NCBI GenBank assembly: GCA_030263275.1
Contig: SZOR01000031.1
Location: 1 to 38,384, forward strand
Direction: 5' to 3'
Source of the DNA: DSNY01 sp016861185
Lineage (GTDB): Bacteria > Pseudomonadota > Gammaproteobacteria > Burkholderiales > Burkholderiaceae_F
DNA: 38,384 nucleotides
Shown: positions 33,889 to 38,384 of the stretch, one piece after another
Position numbering within the stretch: the first letter of the stretch is position 1
How the letters are laid out: the number at the start of each line of letters is the position of its first letter
Notes under the pieces: generated by a model
What the model saw: the letters and a program-made list of their open reading frames with translations, nothing else
Database searches by the model: none
What the model was told of the DNA's origin: nothing
Made by a program: the position numbers and the translations under genes

Positions 33889-33950
33889 TCGTCAGGGTGC
33901 GGCGCCGCGAACGGGGCGCGCGATGCGCGATGCGCGATCCGCGAGGCGAG

Positions 33951-34583
33951 TCACTTCAGCACCGCGTGCTGCCGCAGGTACTGCGAGACGATCTCGAGGC
34001 GTGCGTGCGCGTCGTCCAGCTCCATCAGCTTCTGCTTCGCCTTCAGCGGCACCGGCAGCACTTCGCACAGTCTGTTGCCGACCCACACGCTCGAGTCCAT
34101 GCGGAACGGCTTGTCGAAAGGCATGCCGCCGAGCACGTCGCTTTCCTCGCCGGTGCGCCGCTTCTCCGCGATCTGCGCGCCGAGGTCGTCGATGATGCGC
34201 GCGAGCAGATCGGCGCACGGTTTGTGCTCGGGTTCGATCGGCAGATCCTCGTCGGGATCGATCAGGTCGACTTCGCCGAGCATCAGCCCGTTGGCCCGCG
34301 CGTGCGAGCGCTGGATGCGGAAGCGCTGCATGCCGACGGTGCGCAGGTGCAGAAGTCCGAGCTGCTTCATGTCCCACGCCCGGATCGAGGCGAGGCAGCC
34401 GACCGTTTCCGTGTGCGCCAGCCCGCCGACCTCGGCGCCCTTGGTGATCAGGCAGACGCCGAACGGCGCTTCGTCCTGCATGCAGTCGCGCACCATGTCC
34501 ATGTAGCGCGCCTCGAAGATGCGCAGCGGCAGCACGCCGCCCGGAAACAGCACGGTGTTCAGCGGAAAAAGCGGAATCTCCAT
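33951..34583 (-). CDS. LON substrate-binding domain protein
   Basis: This 210-residue cytoplasmic protein consists only of the Lon N-terminal (LAN) domain: MEIPLFPLNTVLFPGGVLPLRIFEARYMDMVRDCM at the start and FGVCLITKGAEVG and SHARANGLMLGEVDLID further on. The AAA ATPase and protease domains of Lon are absent, as is usual for this stand-alone family. Its function is not established. The ATG overlaps the rapZ stop by one base (TGATG), so translation is coupled to rapZ. Confidence 0.92.
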   Translation of the reverse strand: MEIPLFPLNTVLFPGGVLPLRIFEARYMDMVRDCMQDEAPFGVCLITKGAEVGGLAHTETVGCLASIRAWDMKQLGLLHLRTVGMQRFRIQRSHARANGLMLGEVDLIDPDEDLPIEPEHKPCADLLARIIDDLGAQIAEKRRTGEESDVLGGMPFDKPFRMDSSVWVGNRLCEVLPVPLKAKQKLMELDDAHARLEIVSQYLRQHAVLK

Positions 34584-35443
34584 CACAGCTTGTCGATGAC
34601 CCGGTGGCGCACCAGCACGTGGTCGTGCGCGGCGAGCCGGCGCGCGAGCTGCTCGACCACGTAAGGCGAACGGTGCTGACCTCCTGTGCAGCCCACCGCG
34701 ACGGTCAGATAGTGGCGATTGTCCGCCGTGTAGCTCGGCAGCCAGCGTTCGATGAACGAGGCGATGTCGTCGATCATCTGGCGAACGTCCGGCGAGCCCG
34801 CGAGGTACTCGACCACCGGCGCGTCCAGACCGGTCAGCGGGCGCAATTGCGGGTCGTAGTACGGGTTCGGCAGGTTGCGCACGTCGAACACGAAGTCCGC
34901 CGCGACCGGAACGCCGTTCTTGAAGGCGAAGGACTCGAAGGCGAGCGTCAGTTGCGTCGGCGGGCTGTCGACGAAGTTGCGCACCCAGACGCGCAGCGTG
35001 GTGGGCTGCAGCCCGCCGGTGTCGATCATGTGGCCGACCGTCTCCAGCGGCGCGAGCAACTCGCGCTCCGCCTCGATGCATTCGGTCAGCGTCGGTTCGC
35101 GGTCGTCCTTCTTCAGCCGTTGCGACAGCGGGTGGCGGCGCCGCGTCTCGGAGTAGCGCTGCACCAGCGCGGCAGTCGCCGCGGTCAGGAACAGCACCTT
35201 GACGTCGTGCCGGGTGGCGCGCAGTCCGTCGATGATCCGCGGCAGGTCGGCGAGCGAGGCCTCCGAGCGCGCATCGATCGACACCGCGAGATCGCGATGG
35301 CCCGCGCCGGAAAGGTAGCTGCAGACGTCCTCGAGGAATCGCAGCGGCAGGTTGTCGACGCAGTAATACCCGATGTCCTCCAGCAGCCGGATCGCCACCG
35401 ACTTGCCGGAACCGGACATGCCGGTGACCAGGACCACGCGCAT
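34583..35443 (-). CDS. rapZ: RNase adapter protein RapZ
   Basis: This 286-residue P-loop protein starts at the ATG at 35443, which places the Walker A motif GMSGSGKS at residues 8-15. LEDIGYYCVDNLPLRFL follows, and the C-terminal RNA-binding part holds VAVGCTGGQHRSPYVVEQLA. In E. coli RapZ guides RNase E to the small RNA GlmZ and so controls glucosamine-6-phosphate synthase; in betaproteobacteria its role is less studied. It belongs to the hprK/ptsN neighbourhood. An intrinsic terminator lies upstream, after psiF, so rapZ probably has its own promoter. Confidence 0.96.
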   Translation of the reverse strand: MRVVLVTGMSGSGKSVAIRLLEDIGYYCVDNLPLRFLEDVCSYLSGAGHRDLAVSIDARSEASLADLPRIIDGLRATRHDVKVLFLTAATAALVQRYSETRRRHPLSQRLKKDDREPTLTECIEAERELLAPLETVGHMIDTGGLQPTTLRVWVRNFVDSPPTQLTLAFESFAFKNGVPVAADFVFDVRNLPNPYYDPQLRPLTGLDAPVVEYLAGSPDVRQMIDDIASFIERWLPSYTADNRHYLTVAVGCTGGQHRSPYVVEQLARRLAAHDHVLVRHRVIDKL

Positions 35444-35505
35444 GACCGGGATTCTTGCACGGCGGCGCGGCGGCGGCCGGCGAGGGCGCAAGCGCCGCCC
35501 GGATG

Positions 35506-35532
35506 AAAAAGGGCGCGGGAGTCCCGCGCCCT
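35506..35532 (-). terminator. Intrinsic terminator downstream of psiF
   Basis: On the minus strand AGGGCGCGGG-ACT-CCCGCGCCCT forms a 10-bp perfect stem with a 3-base loop and is followed by TTTTT. It lies between psiF and rapZ and separates the two transcription units. Confidence 0.85.
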
Positions 35533-35552
35533 CGATCGCTCGCGCCCGGCGT

Positions 35553-35843
35553 TCAGCCGCGCAGGCACTCGGCCATGAATTTCTTGCGTTCGTCGCCCTT
35601 GAGGTTCCTTTCGCCGGCCTGCTTGTTGCAGGCGGTCATTCTCTCCTGCTGCGACTTCTTCGCGGCCGACAGGCAGGCCGACATGAACTTCTTGCGCTCG
35701 TCGCCCTTCAGGTTCTTCTCTCCGGCCTCCTTGTTGCAGGCGGCCATCTTCTCCTGCTGGGGCGTCACTTTCTTCTTTTCGTCCGCCGCGTGGGCGATCA
35801 GCGGCAGCGCGAGGCAGGCGGCAAGCAGCACGTTCTTGATCAT
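35553..35843 (-). CDS. psiF: PsiF-repeat protein, exported
   Basis: This 96-residue protein has a Sec signal peptide of about 19 residues (MIKNVLLAACLALPLIAHA) and a strong GGAGGAAA ribosome site. The mature part is two copies of the PsiF repeat, each with Cys residues in the pattern MxACNKxAGExNLKGDERKKFMxxCL, at about residues 33-62 and 67-95. PsiF is a phosphate-starvation-inducible periplasmic protein in E. coli with no defined activity. Here it sits between hprK and rapZ, which are directly adjacent in many relatives. It has its own terminator. Confidence 0.92.
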   Translation of the reverse strand: MIKNVLLAACLALPLIAHAADEKKKVTPQQEKMAACNKEAGEKNLKGDERKKFMSACLSAAKKSQQERMTACNKQAGERNLKGDERKKFMAECLRG

Positions 35844-35941
35844 CGTTTCCTCCTCCGGTTGCGGGATCCTGGCGGCACGGTCGAGCGCGCGCCAGTCGGC
35901 CGCTAACGCCACCGGAGCCGGACGCGTTGACTCGACCCGCG

Positions 35942-36487
35942 TCAGCCGCCTTCCATCGCCTGCCGCTGCCGCGCCTGGAATTCGGCCATCGTGTCGATGC
36001 CGCGCAGCTTCAGGATCGTGTTGCGCACGGCCGCTTCCAGCAGCACGGCGAGGTTGCGCCCGGCGGCGACCGGTATCACGACCTTGTGGATCGGCATGCC
36101 CAGCACGTCTTCGGTCGTTCCCGCGAGCGGCAGCCGCTCCATCATCTCGGCGGCGCTGCGGCGGCGCAGTTCGACGATCAGCCGCAGCTTCATCTTCCGC
36201 CGCACGGCGGTTTCGCCGAAGATCGCGCGGATGTCGAGCAGGCCGAGTCCGCGCACCTCGAGCAGGTTGGCGAGCAGCGGCGGGCAGCGGCCCTCGATCG
36301 TGTCCGGCGCCACGCGCGCGAAATCCACGACGTCGTCGGCCACCAGCCCGTGGCCGCGGCTGATCAGTTCGAGCCCCAGCTCGCTCTTGCCCACGCGGCG
36401 GCGGCCGTAGATGGGGATGAAGCCCGCCTCGTCCGCGGCGTGGGCTTTCCCGAGGACGGCCAGCTCCGGCGCTCGCCCGACGAACAT
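35942..36487 (-). CDS. hprK: Chimeric frame: AAA-ATPase start joined to HPr kinase/phosphorylase C-terminal half
   Basis: The 181-residue frame is a hybrid. Residues 38-181 are a good HPr kinase/phosphorylase catalytic domain: GLELISRGHGLVADDVVDF, the signature EVRGLGLLDIRAIFG, MKLRLIVEL and GTTEDVLGMPIHKVVIPVAAGRN. Residues 1-31 are instead the start of an archaeal-type AAA ATPase (MFVGRAPELAVLGKA, then FIPIYGRRR). The two meet in VGKSEL (32-37), which both families share in Walker A. About 150 residues of the normal HprK N-terminal domain are missing, and ptsN, the usual upstream neighbour, is absent. The frame has a formally intact GxxxxGKS. It is either an assembly join between two genomes or a real recombination; I favour the former. 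Loss of the N-terminal domain would probably disrupt the hexamer. Confidence 0.9.
   Translation of the reverse strand: MFVGRAPELAVLGKAHAADEAGFIPIYGRRRVGKSELGLELISRGHGLVADDVVDFARVAPDTIEGRCPPLLANLLEVRGLGLLDIRAIFGETAVRRKMKLRLIVELRRRSAAEMMERLPLAGTTEDVLGMPIHKVVIPVAAGRNLAVLLEAAVRNTILKLRGIDTMAEFQARQRQAMEGG
36377..36394. other. Junction between betaproteobacterial and myxobacterial-like DNA
   Basis: These 18 bases encode VGKSEL on the minus strand, the only part of the hybrid frame compatible with both parent protein families. Left of it every gene fits a Burkholderiales chromosome. Right of it gene content and protein style change. The exact break cannot be placed more finely because the parents share this stretch. 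Confidence 0.75.
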
Positions 36488-36512
36488 GCCCCCAATCTGG
36501 TCCGCGCACCCA

Positions 36513-36550
36513 GACTTGTCAAGTCACGACTTGTCTAAATACGACTTGTC
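36513..36550. promoter_or_regulatory. Three direct repeats GACTTGTC with 15-bp period
   Basis: Identical octamers start at 36513, 36528 and 36543. The first is part of a perfect inverted repeat GACTTG-T-CAAGTC (36513-36525). The array lies in the 110-bp gap between the divergent ATPase-fragment and MFS starts. On the minus strand it reads as TTGACAAGTC-type units resembling overlapping -35 boxes or operators. It is A/T-rich compared with its surroundings and is the best candidate regulatory element of the right-hand segment. Confidence 0.65.
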
Positions 36551-36597
36551 AAAAGCGGCTTGGCGTCCCCCGCCTTTGCCGGCAGAGTCGGCGCTCC

Positions 36598-37815
36598 ATG
36601 AGCGTGCCGCCCCTGAGCCCGTACCAGAAGCGCCTGTTCGCGTTCCTGAGCGTGGCGACCTTCTTCGAGGGCTACGACTTCATGGCGCTGACGCAGATCC
36701 TGCCCAACCTGCGCGCGTCCCTCGGTCTGAACGAGGCGCAGGCGGGGCTCCTGGTGGGCTTCATCAACGTGGGCACGGTGCTGGCGTACTTCCTGGTGCG
36801 CAAGGCCGATCGCTGGGGCCGGCGCCGGGTGCTCACGATCACCATCGCCGGCTACACGCTGTTCACCTTCGCGAGCGGGCTGGCGCCCAACGTCTGGGTG
36901 TTCGCCGTGTTCCAAATGCTCGCTCGCATCTTCCTCCTGGCCGAGTGGGCCATCAGCAGCGTGATCGCCGCGGAGGAGTTCCCCGCCGCGCGCCGCGGCA
37001 TGGTGATCGGCGTGGTCAGCGCCTCCGGCAGCCTCGGCTCGGTGGTGTGCGCCGGGGTCGTGCCCCTCTTGCTGAAAGCCCCGTGGGGTTGGCGCACCAT
37101 ATACCTGGTGGGCATCGTACCGCTGGTGATCCTGGCCTTCGCGCGCCGCAGCTTGAAGGAGACCAAGCGCTTCGAGGAGCAGCCCCACGCGGAGAAGGGG
37201 CGCCCGCTCGCGCACATCTGGCGCACGCCCTACCGCCGCCGGATGCTGGAGCTCGGCGCCATCTGGCTTTTGACCTACGTCTGCACCCAGACCAGCGTCA
37301 CCTACTGGAAGGAGTTCGCGGTCGCCGAGCGCGGCTTCAGCGACGGCCAGGTGGGGCTCAGCATCACCATCGCGGCGCTGGTGGCGATGCCCCTGGTCTT
37401 CCTCTCCGGCAAGGCGCTGGACGTGATCGGCCGGCGCTGGGGCGCGCTGGTCATCTACGGGCTGACCGCCGTCGGGGTGTTCTGCTCGTACACGTTCCAC
37501 GATCGCTGGGCGCTGACGGGCGCCTTGATGCTGGGGATCTACGGAGCCAGCGCGTTCTTGCCCGTGATGAACGCCTACACCACCGAGCTCTTCCCGACCG
37601 ATCTGCGCGGGGACGCCTTCGCCTGGAGCAACAACCTGATCGGCCGCATCGGCTACGTGACCTCGCCGGCGCTGGTCGGCTGGTTCGCGCACCAGGTGGG
37701 TTGGGGAAGCGCCGTGCGTGTCACGGCGTTGTTCCCGCTGTTGGCCTTGGCCCTGATCCTGCTCCTTCTGCCCGAGACGCGCGCGCGTGAGCTGGAAGAG
37801 ACGGCCGCGCTGTGA
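36598..37815 (+). CDS. MFS transporter
   Basis: This 405-residue inner-membrane transporter has 12 predicted membrane segments. VATFFEGYDFMALTQILPNL is helix 1, and the MFS motif A lies in the loop after helix 2 (VRKADRWGRRRVL, residues 63-75). WAISSVIAAEEFPAARRGMVIG and TTELFPTDLRGDAFAWSNN are the helix 4-5 and 10-11 loops typical of the sugar or aromatic-acid transporter branch. The substrate is unknown. It is divergent from the ATPase fragment, and its stop overlaps the VanZ-like start. It belongs to the right-hand segment thought to come from another organism. Confidence 0.9.
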   Translation: MSVPPLSPYQKRLFAFLSVATFFEGYDFMALTQILPNLRASLGLNEAQAGLLVGFINVGTVLAYFLVRKADRWGRRRVLTITIAGYTLFTFASGLAPNVWVFAVFQMLARIFLLAEWAISSVIAAEEFPAARRGMVIGVVSASGSLGSVVCAGVVPLLLKAPWGWRTIYLVGIVPLVILAFARRSLKETKRFEEQPHAEKGRPLAHIWRTPYRRRMLELGAIWLLTYVCTQTSVTYWKEFAVAERGFSDGQVGLSITIAALVAMPLVFLSGKALDVIGRRWGALVIYGLTAVGVFCSYTFHDRWALTGALMLGIYGASAFLPVMNAYTTELFPTDLRGDAFAWSNNLIGRIGYVTSPALVGWFAHQVGWGSAVRVTALFPLLALALILLLLPETRARELEETAAL

Positions 37816-38243
37816 GCGCGTCGGCGAAGCCCGCGCCGCGTGGCGGCTTCTTCCTGCAGGTCGTGCCGGCGCTGCTCTACACCTTCGCCATCTTCTACGG
37901 CGGCGTCACCCAGCCGCCCAGCGTGGGGGCACCGGCGCTCTTCCAGCAAGACAAGCTGCTGCACGCCATCGCCTTCGCCTTCATGCAGCTCGTGATGCTG
38001 CGCGCCGTGCGCTACGAGGGTCAGAAGCTCGGGTTCCGCGCGCAGAACCTGCTCGCCTTCGGCCTGGCCTGCGCCATCGGCGGGCTGCTCGAGCTGGTCC
38101 AGCTGACCACGTCGTACCGCTCGGCGGAGCTCCTGGACTTCGTCGCGGACGCCTTCGGCGCCGGGATCGTCGCGGCGGTGCTCGACTGGCGCGCCAAGAA
38201 GCGGCAGGAGACTTGCGCGCCCCCCGCGGAACCGGAAGGATGA
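37812..38243 (+). CDS. VanZ-like family membrane protein
   Basis: This 143-residue protein has about four hydrophobic segments. The family hallmark is the DKLLHAIAFAFMQ block at about residues 47-59, followed by a second helix pair with AIGGLLELVQLTTSYRSAELLDFVADAFGAG, where the E-x(n)-D-x2-D/N residues of VanZ-like proteins are recognisable. It starts with GTG overlapping the MFS stop (GTGA), so translation is coupled. VanZ confers low-level teicoplanin resistance in enterococci, but most homologues have no known function. Confidence 0.85.
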   Translation: MSASAKPAPRGGFFLQVVPALLYTFAIFYGGVTQPPSVGAPALFQQDKLLHAIAFAFMQLVMLRAVRYEGQKLGFRAQNLLAFGLACAIGGLLELVQLTTSYRSAELLDFVADAFGAGIVAAVLDWRAKKRQETCAPPAEPEG

Positions 38244-38247
38244 GCGC

Positions 38248-38384
38248 GTGCGCCTGATCGCCCTCGGCTTGTGCGCCGCCCTCGGCTGGGCACCGATGCA
38301 GTGCGCCTCGGATCCGAGCCCGGCGGAGCGCCGCTACGAGACCCCAGGCGAGGCCTTGTACGGCCTGGCGGAGCAGTTCAAGGC
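38248..38384 (+). CDS. Small lipoprotein, N-terminus only
   Basis: The frame opens with GTG at 38248, 4 bases after the VanZ-like stop, and runs off the window edge after 45 codons. The start is a signal peptide (LIALGLCAALGWAPMQC) with a Cys at residue 19 that may be lipidated. ETPGEALYGLAEQFK follows, a phrase typical of short myxobacterial lipoproteins with TPR-like helices. The neighbouring VanZ-like gene and this style are the main basis for assigning the segment to a Polyangia-like organism. Out-of-frame ATG at 38240 stops after five codons. Confidence 0.7.
   Translation, partial: MRLIALGLCAALGWAPMQCASDPSPAERRYETPGEALYGLAEQFK

Noticed and set aside
1..38384. CRISPR array, insertion sequences, phage genes or rRNA
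   Set aside because: No regularly spaced long repeats, transposase, integrase or phage structural motifs were seen on either strand.

Overview
The window reads as two pieces of DNA from different bacteria. Positions 1 to about 36,380 look like the chromosome of a very GC-rich betaproteobacterium, probably a member of Burkholderiales. The evidence is two Bug-type (TctC-like) periplasmic receptors, the hprK/psiF/rapZ neighbourhood, the lolB-ispE-tRNA-Gln-prs-rplY-pth block, and a CCCCC/GGGGG-type intergenic repeat of the kind common in that order. From about 36,395 to the end the genes (start of an AAA ATPase, an MFS transporter, a VanZ-like protein, a small lipoprotein) resemble myxobacterial (Polyangia-like) genes. 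The two pieces meet inside the Walker A codons of one reading frame, so the HPr kinase gene here is a chimera.

Layout of the betaproteobacterial part. 1-999: partial DUF2868 membrane protein. 1007-1921: LysR regulator, divergent from a catabolic-looking cluster at 2002-8560 (AtuA, AtuA-like small protein, Bug receptor, tannase-family lipoprotein, secreted alpha/beta hydrolase). 8673-9767: ychF. About 9,840-12,700: a lower-GC island with two DUF4238-type proteins and long non-coding flanks. 12761-16483: a carboxymuconolactone decarboxylase-family protein and two divergent radical SAM enzymes, one B12-binding and one SPASM-type. 16494-19553: two GNAT acetyltransferases around a FadD-type acyl-CoA ligase. 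19606-27963 (all minus): CPBP protease, patatin, pth, rplY, prs, tRNA-Gln, ispE, a methyltransferase with a Tat-like leader, lolB and a TPR lipoprotein. 28183-33319 (plus): mutM, a dynamin-like GTPase, mutY and a second Bug receptor. 33320-36400 (minus): a second CMD-family protein, a LON-domain protein, rapZ, psiF and the truncated hprK.

How the genes work together. The LysR regulator and cluster 2002-8560 plausibly handle uptake and hydrolysis of an ester or terpenoid carbon source. The 21-28 kb block is housekeeping: PRPP synthesis, ribosomal protein L25, peptidyl-tRNA recycling, the MEP isoprenoid pathway and lipoprotein sorting. mutM and mutY are the two glycosylases of the 8-oxoguanine repair system. 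hprK and rapZ belong to the nitrogen-PTS and RNA-regulation locus. Intrinsic terminators are visible after tRNA-Gln, rplY and psiF.

The observations most worth a second look are the hprK chimera with its change of apparent source organism, the tandem and mutually diverged DUF4238-type pair on the lower-GC island, the three 15-bp-spaced GACTTGTC repeats in front of the ATPase start, and the divergent radical SAM pair. I see no CRISPR array, insertion sequence, integrase or rRNA.
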